This document shows positions 18,693 through 27,255 of a DNA stretch of 64,000 bases, in pieces; within the stretch, counting starts at the first letter, position 1; the number at the start of each line of letters is the position of its first letter. Source of the DNA: Lewinellaceae bacterium (lineage in GTDB: Bacteria > Bacteroidota > Bacteroidia > Chitinophagales > Saprospiraceae). Below the pieces are notes generated by a model. The model was not told the origin of the DNA. It ran no database searches and saw nothing but the letters and a program-made list of their open reading frames with translations. A program made the position numbers and the translations under genes. The stretch covers positions 3,844,001 to 3,908,000 of the forward strand of contig JACJYL010000001.1 of NCBI GenBank assembly GCA_020636105.1. The letters run 5' to 3'.

Positions 18693-20066
18693 ATGCCACA
18701 GGTTGTCAGAAAAGATGTCGACAATTTAAATACCGAAATTACGGTATCAATATCCAAAAACGATTACGAGCCTAAATTTCTCGAAGAGCTGAATAAATAC
18801 AAGCAAAAGGCGAGTATGAAAGGTTTCCGTAAAGGAAAAACGCCTCTCAGTGTTGTAAAAAAGATGTATGGAAATTCCGTGTTGGCCAATATCATCAACG
18901 ATATGCTTAACCATGAACTCGATACCTTTCTAAAAGATCAAAAACTCTCTATCCTCGGACAGCCTATTCCAAGTGAGGATTCTCCTGAAGTTTCTTTTGA
19001 TGCCAAAAGTCTGGAAGACATGGAATTTAAGTTCGATCTCGGCCTTGCGCCGGATATCGAAATCCAGGGGCTCAACAAGAACAAGAAATTCACCAGGTAT
19101 GTACCTGTCGTCGCAGATGCTGAGATCCAAAAAGATATTGATAATGCGCTGAAACAGATGGGGCAACGGGAAAGCATCACGGAGGATATTCGTGAAATAG
19201 ATGCACTGACCGTTACGGTTAAGGAAATGGACGGCAAAAAGGTAAAAGAGGATGGGATTACCAACCAGTTTACCGTGTTGGTGGAAAAGCTTACCAAAAA
19301 AGCCAAAAAAGAATTTTTGTCCAAAAAAGCCGGAGATACCTTCAAGGTGGATATTTTCGATCTGGAAGACGGGCTTAATGAATCCGCAGTGAAGCGGTAT
19401 TTCCTCAAAATAGAAGATGATACCATTCCAGTTGGAAAAGATTTTGAATTGACGATTGATGAGGTGAGCCGCGTCACGCCGATGGAATTCAACGAAGATT
19501 TTTTCAATAAATATTTTGGAGAAAACGCCGTTTCCAATGCCGAAGAGGCCAAAGACAGATTCCGCGCACCTATTCATAATCATTACAAAAATCACGCTGA
19601 AGCCTTACTTTTCAGAGACTTCCAGGAGTATCTCATTGATAAAAATCCAATTGAATTGCCGGAAGAATTTCTCAAGCGTTGGTTGTTGTTGTCTAATGAA
19701 GAACTCACCAAGGAACAATTGGAAGAGGAGTTTGGATTTTTTACCGAAAACCTTAAATGGGACATTATCAAAGGTAAAATTGCCAAAGAGAATGATATCC
19801 AAATTACAGCGGAAGAAATCATCGCCAATGCCCAGACCAAAATCATGGGTTATTTTGGCGGCAGCGCCCTGCCTCCTGACATGATGAAAGACATGACGGA
19901 TCGTATGTTACAGGACGAAAAAAGCCTTCGCCAGATTCAGGAGGAGGTAATTGCCAATAGACTATACGAGGTGCTGGAAACAAAATTCGGTTACAACGAA
20001 AAGGAAGTTTCTACCGAAAAGCTTGACGAGATCATTAAGAAAGCTACAGAAAAAGCACAAAAATAG
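18693..20066 (+). CDS. tig: Trigger factor chaperone
   Basis: A ribosome-bound folding chaperone of 457 residues from the ATG at 18693; an upstream in-frame start at 18636 would add 19 hydrophobic, non-homologous residues. The ribosome-binding N-domain carries the signature GFRKGKTPLSVVKKMYG (residues about 40-56; family GFRKGKVP). The middle part is the peptidyl-prolyl isomerase-like domain, rather divergent as in other Bacteroidota, and the C-terminal part is helical and charged. It heads tig-clpP-clpX, the classic order linking nascent-chain folding to Clp degradation. Confidence 0.93.
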   Translation: MPQVVRKDVDNLNTEITVSISKNDYEPKFLEELNKYKQKASMKGFRKGKTPLSVVKKMYGNSVLANIINDMLNHELDTFLKDQKLSILGQPIPSEDSPEVSFDAKSLEDMEFKFDLGLAPDIEIQGLNKNKKFTRYVPVVADAEIQKDIDNALKQMGQRESITEDIREIDALTVTVKEMDGKKVKEDGITNQFTVLVEKLTKKAKKEFLSKKAGDTFKVDIFDLEDGLNESAVKRYFLKIEDDTIPVGKDFELTIDEVSRVTPMEFNEDFFNKYFGENAVSNAEEAKDRFRAPIHNHYKNHAEALLFRDFQEYLIDKNPIELPEEFLKRWLLLSNEELTKEQLEEEFGFFTENLKWDIIKGKIAKENDIQITAEEIIANAQTKIMGYFGGSALPPDMMKDMTDRMLQDEKSLRQIQEEVIANRLYEVLETKFGYNEKEVSTEKLDEIIKKATEKAQK

Positions 20067-20170
20067 TGTCTTAAAAACCGAATCGTTCAACCCTTTTAGT
20101 TTGAAAATGTTTAATAGCTGTTCTCAATCTAATTTAAGGAATTATTTGACCAAATTTTAAACTCAGAAAT

Positions 20171-20866
20171 ATGTTCCAGAAGGACGAATTTATGAAATAC
20201 GCTACCGGCCATCTTGGTATGAGTAGCATGCACCTGGAAAAGTATGCTCAGAAAACAATGGGCACTTATCCCAACATTTCGGCATTTACGCCTAATGTGA
20301 TCGAGGAAAGGCAGATGAATGTCGCCGCCATCGATGTTTTCTCCAGGATGATGATGGATCGTATTATTTTCATGGGCGTGCCTGTGAACGACTATGTGGC
20401 CAACGTCATCCAGGCGCAGTTGCTGTTTTTGGAGTCTACCGATCCGAAACGCGATGTTCAAATGTTCATCAACAGCCCGGGAGGCTCGGTTATCGCCGGT
20501 CTGGGAATTTATGACACAATGCAGTACGTATCGCCGGATGTGGCGACCATTTGCGTTGGGCTGGCGGCTTCTATGGGTGCCGTGTTACTCGCTGCCGGAA
20601 CAAAAGACAAACGCTCCTGCCTGCCCCACAGCCGGATTATGATCCACCAGCCCCTTGGCGGAATGCAGGGACAGGTGACCGAGATGGAGATTTATTACAC
20701 CCTCATCAAGGAGCAGCAAAAAGAACTTTACGATATCCTGGCCCAACACACCGGTCAGCCTTATGAAAAGATCGAAAAAGACTGTGATCGTGACAATTGG
20801 ATGAAAGCAGAAGATGCCAAAGCTTACGGCCTCGTCGATGAGGTGCTCAGGAGAGATAAAAAATAA
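20171..20866 (+). CDS. clpP: ATP-dependent Clp protease proteolytic subunit
   Basis: A 231-residue serine peptidase that forms the barrel of the ClpXP/ClpAP machines. The catalytic serine is in GLAASMGAVLLAAG (about Ser134) and the histidine in SRIMIHQPLGG (about His159); the third residue is expected in the CDRDNWM region (Asp), near residue 204. The N-terminus is about 20-30 residues longer than E. coli mature ClpP and may be processed. It lies 104 bp after tig and is separated from clpX by a terminator-like hairpin, so clpX may be partly uncoupled. Confidence 0.97.
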   Translation: MFQKDEFMKYATGHLGMSSMHLEKYAQKTMGTYPNISAFTPNVIEERQMNVAAIDVFSRMMMDRIIFMGVPVNDYVANVIQAQLLFLESTDPKRDVQMFINSPGGSVIAGLGIYDTMQYVSPDVATICVGLAASMGAVLLAAGTKDKRSCLPHSRIMIHQPLGGMQGQVTEMEIYYTLIKEQQKELYDILAQHTGQPYEKIEKDCDRDNWMKAEDAKAYGLVDEVLRRDKK

Positions 20867-20901
20867 AAGAAACGATCAGGTAAAACTGATCATGAAACAG
20901 T

Positions 20902-20943
20902 AATAGGATTAATCTTTAAATTTGGGTTAATCCTATTTTTTTC
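20902..20943 (+). terminator. Terminator between clpP and clpX
   Basis: Arms AATAGGATTAA (20902-20912) and TTAATCCTATT (20927-20937) followed by a run of T. Probably attenuates rather than ends transcription, since clpX follows on the same strand 20 bp later. Confidence 0.7.
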
Positions 20944-20963
20944 AATCTAAAAGGCTAAGTAGG

Positions 20964-22223
20964 ATGGCTAGAAATAAAGAAAAGGTGAAATGTTCTTTTT
21001 GTGGAAGAGATAAAAGTGAATCTTTAATTCTCATTGCCGGTATTGACGGACATATCTGTGAGCTTTGCGTTGAGCAAGCCAATGATATTATCCAGGATGA
21101 ACTTTACGGAAAGGAGAAAAGGGAACCTGAAAAATCAAAAAGCAGCTATTTCCTGCCCAAATCAGTTACTCCCAAGGATATCAAAGACCACCTGGATCAA
21201 TATGTCATTGGTCAGGATGATGCCAAGAAAGTGTTGTCGGTGGCGGTTTACAACCACTACAAAAGATTGCGCCAGACCCCGCAACAGGATGAGGTGGAAA
21301 TCGAAAAATCCAATATTTTATTTGTTGGACGTACCGGTACCGGAAAAACGTTGCTGGCCAAAACCATCGCAAAATTCCTCAATGTTCCTTTCGCCATCGT
21401 AGATGCCACTGTTTTTACAGAAGCTGGTTATGTGGGGGAAGATGTGGAAAGTATTCTGAGCAGATTGCTCCAGGTTTGTGATTATGATACCGCTGCGGCA
21501 GAAAAAGGTATTGTATATATTGACGAGATCGACAAAATTGCCAGAAAGAGTGACAACCCTTCCATCACCCGTGATGTGTCCGGGGAAGGGGTGCAGCAGG
21601 CGATGTTGAAAATGCTCGAAGGCACTGACGTAAACGTACCGCCCCAGGGAGGACGTAAACACCCTGAACAAAAATTGGTCAAAGTCAATACCGAAAACAT
21701 CCTCTTTATTTGTGGAGGGGCCTTTGATGGTATCGAAAAGAATATCGCCAGACGAATCAATACGCAGGTGATCGGATACAGAAAACAAGAAGAGGAAGAT
21801 GACAAAATTGATGTTGATAACCTTCTTCAATATATTTCTCACCAGGATTTAAAGCAATACGGGCTCATTCCTGAATTGATCGGTCGATTGCCGGTACTTA
21901 CTTACCTGGAAACCCTGAGTAAGGGGGCCCTTAAGGAAATTCTTTCCGTACCCAAAAACTCCCTGGTCAAACAATACAAGAAACTTTTCAGCCTGGAAAA
22001 TATCAAGCTGAGTTTTACGGATGAGGCGCTGACGTTTATTTCCGAAAAAGCGCTGGAGTACAATTTGGGGGCCAGGGGCCTTCGTTCTATCTGTGAAGCC
22101 ATCATGACCGATGCCATGTATGAACTGCCTTCCAATAAGGATGTTACTACTTTTGAAATTACCAGGGAATACGCTGAAGAAAAACTCGGTAAATCGAAAT
22201 TCAATAAACTGAGGGCAGCCTAA
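20964..22223 (+). CDS. clpX: ATP-dependent Clp protease ATP-binding subunit ClpX
   Basis: A 419-residue AAA+ unfoldase that selects substrates and feeds them to ClpP. The N-terminal zinc-binding domain has Cys10, Cys13, Cys32 and Cys35 (CSFCGR...HICELC). Walker A is GRTGTGKT at 122-129, Walker B is VYIDEIDKI near 180, and the sensor/arginine region GARGLRSICEAIM is near 375. The pore and ClpP-binding loops lie in the usual places. Full length, ATG start, directly after clpP. Confidence 0.97.
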   Translation: MARNKEKVKCSFCGRDKSESLILIAGIDGHICELCVEQANDIIQDELYGKEKREPEKSKSSYFLPKSVTPKDIKDHLDQYVIGQDDAKKVLSVAVYNHYKRLRQTPQQDEVEIEKSNILFVGRTGTGKTLLAKTIAKFLNVPFAIVDATVFTEAGYVGEDVESILSRLLQVCDYDTAAAEKGIVYIDEIDKIARKSDNPSITRDVSGEGVQQAMLKMLEGTDVNVPPQGGRKHPEQKLVKVNTENILFICGGAFDGIEKNIARRINTQVIGYRKQEEEDDKIDVDNLLQYISHQDLKQYGLIPELIGRLPVLTYLETLSKGALKEILSVPKNSLVKQYKKLFSLENIKLSFTDEALTFISEKALEYNLGARGLRSICEAIMTDAMYELPSNKDVTTFEITREYAEEKLGKSKFNKLRAA

Positions 22224-22326
22224 AACCTGCTGTTAAGATTCAAAATACAATTTTCAATCTCCAAATCTGGCTGGTTTTTTCCTTCAGGTTTGGAGACTGA
22301 AAATGCTGACCTCCAACTTCCAACGG

Positions 22327-23070
22327 ATGAGATATTTTTCTGAACTGGCTTACCGGGGAACTCATTATTTTGGATGGCAACGCCAACCACAGCAAATCAG
22401 CGTTCAGGAAAGTTTGGAAACAGCCTTTTCTACCATCCTTCGGAAAGATCTCCAGATTACCGGTTGCGGCCGAACGGACACCGGGGTGCATGCAAGTCAG
22501 TATTTCATTCATTTTGACCTGGAGGAGCCATTTCATGAATCTTTGGTTCATCGCCTCAATAAACTCCTGCCACAGGATATTTCCATCAAACGTATTTTTG
22601 AAGTTTCAGACGAAGCTCATGCCCGGTATGATGCCTACGAAAGAAGTTATGAATATTACATGGGGTTTGAGAAGGATCCCTTCGCTACAGATCTCGTATG
22701 GCATTTTCCTTTTGCCGAAAAACCGGATTTAAAAAAAATGAATGAGGCCGCCTCTCTTTTGTTGAATTATGACCATTTTTATACTTTTTGTAAGAGCAAT
22801 ACCGATGTCAAAACGATGAAGTGTGAATTGAAAAGGGCAGAATGGATCGAAAATTTTGAAAAAAATCAATATGTTTTTTACATTACAGCCAACAGGTTTT
22901 TAAGGGGAATGGTGCGCCTGATTGTGGGAATGTGTATCAATGTTGGATTGGGAAAAGTGTCCTTGGAGGAAGTAAGAACGGCATTGGAAACACAGACCCT
23001 ATTGAAAAAAAGTTTGAGCGTTCCGCCTCAGGGTTTGTACCTGACCGGCATCAAATATCCATACCTTTAG
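22327..23070 (+). CDS. truA: tRNA pseudouridine(38-40) synthase TruA
   Basis: A 247-residue enzyme that isomerises uridines 38-40 in the tRNA anticodon stem. I start it at the ATG at 22327 (MRYFSELAYRGTHYFGWQRQ), which aligns with the family N-terminus; an upstream in-frame ATG at 22303 adds eight residues. The catalytic aspartate is in CGRTDTGVHA near residue 52. RFLRGMVRLIVGM near residue 193 is the C-terminal signature. Same strand as clpX, about 100 bp downstream. Confidence 0.95.
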   Translation: MRYFSELAYRGTHYFGWQRQPQQISVQESLETAFSTILRKDLQITGCGRTDTGVHASQYFIHFDLEEPFHESLVHRLNKLLPQDISIKRIFEVSDEAHARYDAYERSYEYYMGFEKDPFATDLVWHFPFAEKPDLKKMNEAASLLLNYDHFYTFCKSNTDVKTMKCELKRAEWIENFEKNQYVFYITANRFLRGMVRLIVGMCINVGLGKVSLEEVRTALETQTLLKKSLSVPPQGLYLTGIKYPYL

Positions 23071-23105
23071 CAAAAAAGATCGTTAACCATAAAATGTAGC
23101 AGATC

Positions 23106-23318
23106 ATGAAAAAAGCACAATTCAAGACCAATATTAATTGCAATAATTGTATCCGCAGCGTCACAGGGTTCATCAATGATGTGGAAGGCATCGACAAGTG
23201 GGAAGTCGATATTGAAAATCCGGACAAGATACTCACCGTGGAAGGTGATTTTGAGGTAGAGGCCCTTATCGAGGCCGTTGAGGATGCCGGATACGATGCC
23301 ACTGAAGTAGTCCTTTAA
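23106..23318 (+). CDS. Small heavy-metal-associated domain protein (CopZ-like)
   Basis: A 70-residue cytosolic protein made of one HMA ferredoxin-like domain. The metal loop is INCNNCIRSV (CxxC intact, residues about 12-15), followed by the typical VEGIDKWEVDIENPDKILTV strand and VEDAGYDA helix end. It should bind a soft metal such as copper(I) and shuttle it to a partner. There is no copper ATPase in the window, so the partner is unknown. It lies between truA and the S46 peptidase with short spacers. Confidence 0.85.
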   Translation: MKKAQFKTNINCNNCIRSVTGFINDVEGIDKWEVDIENPDKILTVEGDFEVEALIEAVEDAGYDATEVVL

Positions 23319-23361
23319 ATGATCCTTTACTTTTTCTCTACCAAATAAATACAATATTAGC

Positions 23362-25458
23362 ATGAAAATTAAAGACAGCTTAAAAATTTTGATGAGCGGA
23401 TTGTTCATCCTGATCTCCGTCACGGTATTTTCTCAAAAAATTGAATATGCCAAAGACGTTACCCCGAGCCGGTTTGATTACGGTAAGATGTGGACTTTTG
23501 AATATGCTCCTCTCGATTATTTTGAAAAAACATATGACTTTCGCCCTGATGAAGCGTGGCTCGAACATGCCCGAATGTCAGCACTTAGGTTTTCTTCCTA
23601 TTGCTCGGCTTCTTTCATTTCAGCCAATGGCCTGGTCATGACCAACCACCACTGTTCCCGAGGGGAAGTTGGTAGTGTGATGGGCGAAGGCGAAGATTTT
23701 GATAAAAATGGCTTTTATGCCACCTCTTTGGAAGAGGAGCGAAAAGTTGAAGGGTTATTTGTCAAACAACTGGTGCGCATCGCTGATGTCACCCAAACAG
23801 TCAAAGAAGCGGTGGCTAAAGCTGCCGATGAACAGGAAGCGGCCAGAATACAGGAAGAAACCCTGAATGAGCTCATCGCTCAATACGGTGAAAAAGCAGG
23901 TTGGGAAGGGCTGGAAGTTGAACCGGTTGATTATTACAGCGGCGGACGTTTTTCCCTTTATGGTTATAAGCGTTACGATGATGTGCGTCTCGTGCTGATC
24001 CCTGAATTGCAACTCGCATTTTTCGGAGGCGACGATGATAACTTCACTTACCCGAGATACAACCTCGATTGTACCTTATGGCGCATTTATGAAAACGGAA
24101 AACCATTAAACACCAAAGATTTTTATTTTAAAGTCAATGTTGATGGGGTGAAAGACGGGGAACCCGTTTTTGTGGTAGGCAACCCGGCCAGTACCGAGCG
24201 GTACAGGACCATGGCCCAGCTTGAATTTGACCGTGATTACCGCTATAAGATACTGCTCGAATGGTTGTCCAACAGAAAGGCCATCATGGAGACACAGCTG
24301 GCGGATAATTATTCCCATGACATCCAGGAAATGATCTTCAATTTTGCCAACAGCATCAAAGCCATTGACGGTATTGTAAAAGGAATGTACGATCCCTACC
24401 TGATGGGCAAGAAGCAGGCGATGGAAGATTTGATGAGAGGAAAGTCAAAAACAGTGGCCGGAGGCAATGATTACTGGCAACAACTGGCTGATACTTACAA
24501 ACCCCTGGAAGGATATTCTTCCGAGTTGAGGTTCATAGGCAATTCACCCTTTGGCGGTGCTGCCTTGCAGTTGGCTCATGCTACCTATGGTTATATTGAA
24601 GCGCTCGACAATGAAACCACCACGGAAGCGGATCTCAAAGCCATGAAAGAACAAATCCTTGCCCTGGGTCAGGAATTGGAAGGACCTTATGAAAAGACTT
24701 ATTTGACTACTCTTTTGACTGAATTGCAAAAATATGCACGAAGCGACGATGCTTACATGAAGGAGCTTCTTGGCGGGAATACTCCGGAACGTGCTGCTGC
24801 TGATATGCTGAAAGAGACGGCTTTCTCCTCTGCTGAAGGCATCGAAAAAATGCTGGATAAAAAGGCGAAAAAGCTTAAAAATTCCAAAGATCCCATCATC
24901 AGGATGGGCCAGTTGCTGGTTCCTGAATACAATAAAGCCATTGCTGCTTTTAGCGCGTCTGCTGTGATGAGAAACGATTTGGCCAGTAAAATATCCAACG
25001 AAGTATTTTCTCATTACGGGCTTGACATTCCGCCGGATGCTACTTTCACCCTTCGACTGGCAGATGGTGTGGTACAATCCTATAATTACAACGGAACCAA
25101 AGCACCTCTCAAAACTACTTATTATGGACTCTACGATCGCAACCGTAGTTTCGACAATAAATTTCCATGGGCTCTTCCCGAAAGATGGAACAATGCTCCC
25201 CGTGAATTAATGGAAGCTCCTTTGAATTTTGTTTCCACCAACGATATCATCGGAGGCAATTCCGGCAGCCCGATCATCAACAAAAAAGGAGAAGTTGTCG
25301 GCCTGATTTTTGATGGCAATATAGAATCCCTTCCCGGAAATTTCATCTACGATGAAAAAGTCAACCGGGCCGTTTCCTTACATGCGGGAGGGATGATCGC
25401 AGCCCTCAAATATATCTATCGCGCGGATAGGTTGTTGAAGGAGTTGGGAGTGGAGTAA
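23362..25458 (+). CDS. S46 family dipeptidyl peptidase (DPP7/DPP11 type)
   Basis: A 698-residue exported serine peptidase of a family that removes dipeptides from extracellular peptides in Bacteroidota. Signal peptide: LKILMSGLFILISVTVFSQ. The chymotrypsin-like catalytic histidine is in LVMTNHHCSRGEVG near residue 93, the aspartate in a YPRYNLDCTLWRIY-like segment near 228, and the nucleophile in GGNSGSPIINKKG near 632. The residues after the nucleophile (IFDGNIESLPGNFIYDE) differ from the GNWEAMSGD stretch that I associate with the well-studied DPP7/11 enzymes, so specificity is open. It may act with the DPP4-like enzyme at 907-3177 in peptide feeding. Confidence 0.92.
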   Translation: MKIKDSLKILMSGLFILISVTVFSQKIEYAKDVTPSRFDYGKMWTFEYAPLDYFEKTYDFRPDEAWLEHARMSALRFSSYCSASFISANGLVMTNHHCSRGEVGSVMGEGEDFDKNGFYATSLEEERKVEGLFVKQLVRIADVTQTVKEAVAKAADEQEAARIQEETLNELIAQYGEKAGWEGLEVEPVDYYSGGRFSLYGYKRYDDVRLVLIPELQLAFFGGDDDNFTYPRYNLDCTLWRIYENGKPLNTKDFYFKVNVDGVKDGEPVFVVGNPASTERYRTMAQLEFDRDYRYKILLEWLSNRKAIMETQLADNYSHDIQEMIFNFANSIKAIDGIVKGMYDPYLMGKKQAMEDLMRGKSKTVAGGNDYWQQLADTYKPLEGYSSELRFIGNSPFGGAALQLAHATYGYIEALDNETTTEADLKAMKEQILALGQELEGPYEKTYLTTLLTELQKYARSDDAYMKELLGGNTPERAAADMLKETAFSSAEGIEKMLDKKAKKLKNSKDPIIRMGQLLVPEYNKAIAAFSASAVMRNDLASKISNEVFSHYGLDIPPDATFTLRLADGVVQSYNYNGTKAPLKTTYYGLYDRNRSFDNKFPWALPERWNNAPRELMEAPLNFVSTNDIIGGNSGSPIINKKGEVVGLIFDGNIESLPGNFIYDEKVNRAVSLHAGGMIAALKYIYRADRLLKELGVE

Positions 25459-25519
25459 GTGTTGGCCGGTAAAAAGATAGCGCCGGAACCAAAATAAAGA
25501 AGTAAAATTAATGCATTTT

Positions 25520-25562
25520 CAGTGCTCCGTCCCTTTATCAGGGCGGAGCACTGTTTTTTTTA
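25520..25562 (+). terminator. Rho-independent terminator after the S46 peptidase
   Basis: Arms CAGTGCTCCGTCC (25520-25532) and GGGCGGAGCACTG (25541-25553), a strong GC-rich stem with one G-T pair, followed by nine T residues. Confidence 0.9.
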
Positions 25563-25594
25563 ATATGGAGAGGGCTTATTCTATTAAAAAACCC

Positions 25595-25630
25595 TTATTC
25601 AAAAAATATAATGAATCTTGTGTTACGCAG
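25595..25630 (+). repeat. 36-base intergenic repeat, copy 2
   Basis: Matches 8731-8766 at 33 of 36 positions. It lies in the 385-bp spacer between the S46 peptidase and the permease; apart from this repeat and the terminator, I see nothing else in that spacer. Confidence 0.65.
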
Positions 25631-25843
25631 CAATTAAGTATGATGTGATTGCAGTGCATGGACCTTTGGTATGTGAAATTTATAGCTACTCCAACTCATT
25701 AAAAGAAACTTCTCTTACGTTAAAAGTACCTTCCCCTTCCCCCTAAATGTTATACTTTCGTTAAGAAAGGAGGCTAATCTTTATGGGGGGCAAATTCCTC
25801 GTAGCTTTATGACGTTTGAAGGGACAGTAACGCAAAACAATCT

Positions 25844-27184
25844 ATGAGTCCAAAAAAAAAGATCGGCTGGATCAGTGCCTCAGCTATTGTTGTAGCCAAT
25901 ATGGTTGGTATCGGTGTGTTTACGACGCTGGGCCTTCAGTTGGATATGCTGGGCAATACCTGGACGATTCTTTCTTTGTGGATCATCGGCGGAATTATTG
26001 CCCTGCTGGGTGCTTTTAGTTATGCCGAACTCGGTACTAAATTTCCACATTCAGGCGGGGAATATCATTTTCTTTCAAAAATATATCATCCGTTTTTAGG
26101 ATACCTCTCCGGATGGGTTTCCCTGACGGTAGGATTTGCCACCTCTATCGCCCTTTCTGCCATGGCGATGGGAGCCTATCTCAATAACATGCTTCCCTTT
26201 TCAAGCTTGTGGATCGCTTTGTTGTCGATCATCTTGTTGTCCTTGATTCACTCCTTCAATATCCGCCAGAGCAGTTTCTTCCAGAACATTTTTACGTTGC
26301 TCAAAATACTGTTCATCGCCTTTTTGATTTTTAGTGGATTCTTCCTTACTTCTGATGCCAATGCATTTGATTTTAGTTCAACATGGAAAGGAGAGATATT
26401 CACTCCCGCATATGCCGTCGCTCTCGTATATGTGATGCATGCTTTTTCAGGATGGAATGCTGCTGCTTATATCGTGGATGAAATTGACCGGCCCAGGCGT
26501 AATTTGCCGCTGGCCCTGATTGGCGGCACCCTTCTGGTAGGTGTTTTATTCATCTTTTTACAGATGGCGTTTTTGAATCAGGTCAAATTTTCGGGCCTTG
26601 CGGGAAAGATTGAAATCGGACAGATCGTAGCCGAAAAGATGTTTGGTAACGGTGGCGGAAGTATTGTGGGCGGACTCATCGCCCTGATGCTGGTAGCCAA
26701 TATCAGCGCCATGATCTGGGTGGGCCCGCGGGTGACCCGGGCCATGGCCGATAAATATGACATCTGGCAATATTTTGCTAAAGACAATCGGGCTGGGATT
26801 CCCGTAAGAGCCATCTGGTTGCAGGCATTCATTAGTATTTTGATGGTGGTGACGAGTTCTTTCGAACAAATTCTCACCTATAGCGGATTCATCCTCCAAT
26901 TATTTACTACGCTGACCGTGGCCGGCGTCATCGTTGTCCGGGTTAAAAAAATGGGAGGAGAAGGGTATAAAAGTCCGGCTTATCCATGGTTGCAGATCAT
27001 TTTTCTTCTTTTCAGTGTATGGACCCTTGCCTATTTGCTCTATGCCAAACCATATGAAAGTATGCTTGGCCTGGTAAACCTGCTTGCAGGTGCTCTCTCC
27101 TACGCTTTGAATCTCCACCAGAAAAAGGCATTGAAAAAAAACAAGGAAAAACAAAAATCACCTGCTGAGGTGGATGCGTCTTAG
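25844..27184 (+). CDS. APC-superfamily amino acid permease
   Basis: A 446-residue inner-membrane transporter with about 12 hydrophobic segments. The first helix carries the ISASAIVVANMVGIGVF motif (family GxGIF-type substrate loop) and helix 2-3 the FSYAELGTKFPHSGGEY signature typical of amino acid-polyamine-organocation permeases. Helix 6 contains HAFSGWNAAAYIVDEI (family F.G.e....EE). The cytoplasmic C-terminus is lysine-rich. Likely amino acid/H+ symport or exchange; substrate unknown. Monocistronic and convergent with the next gene. Confidence 0.92.
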   Translation: MSPKKKIGWISASAIVVANMVGIGVFTTLGLQLDMLGNTWTILSLWIIGGIIALLGAFSYAELGTKFPHSGGEYHFLSKIYHPFLGYLSGWVSLTVGFATSIALSAMAMGAYLNNMLPFSSLWIALLSIILLSLIHSFNIRQSSFFQNIFTLLKILFIAFLIFSGFFLTSDANAFDFSSTWKGEIFTPAYAVALVYVMHAFSGWNAAAYIVDEIDRPRRNLPLALIGGTLLVGVLFIFLQMAFLNQVKFSGLAGKIEIGQIVAEKMFGNGGGSIVGGLIALMLVANISAMIWVGPRVTRAMADKYDIWQYFAKDNRAGIPVRAIWLQAFISILMVVTSSFEQILTYSGFILQLFTTLTVAGVIVVRVKKMGGEGYKSPAYPWLQIIFLLFSVWTLAYLLYAKPYESMLGLVNLLAGALSYALNLHQKKALKKNKEKQKSPAEVDAS

Positions 27185-27255
27185 CGTTTTGATAAAATCA
27201 ATAGACCTGTTTACCGCTGCTTCACCCTGTCCTTAAAGAGGAGTCTTCCTCAATG

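Noticed and set aside
18930..19595. 221-residue minus-strand ORF inside tig
   Set aside because: Shadow of the trigger factor frame; no known family.
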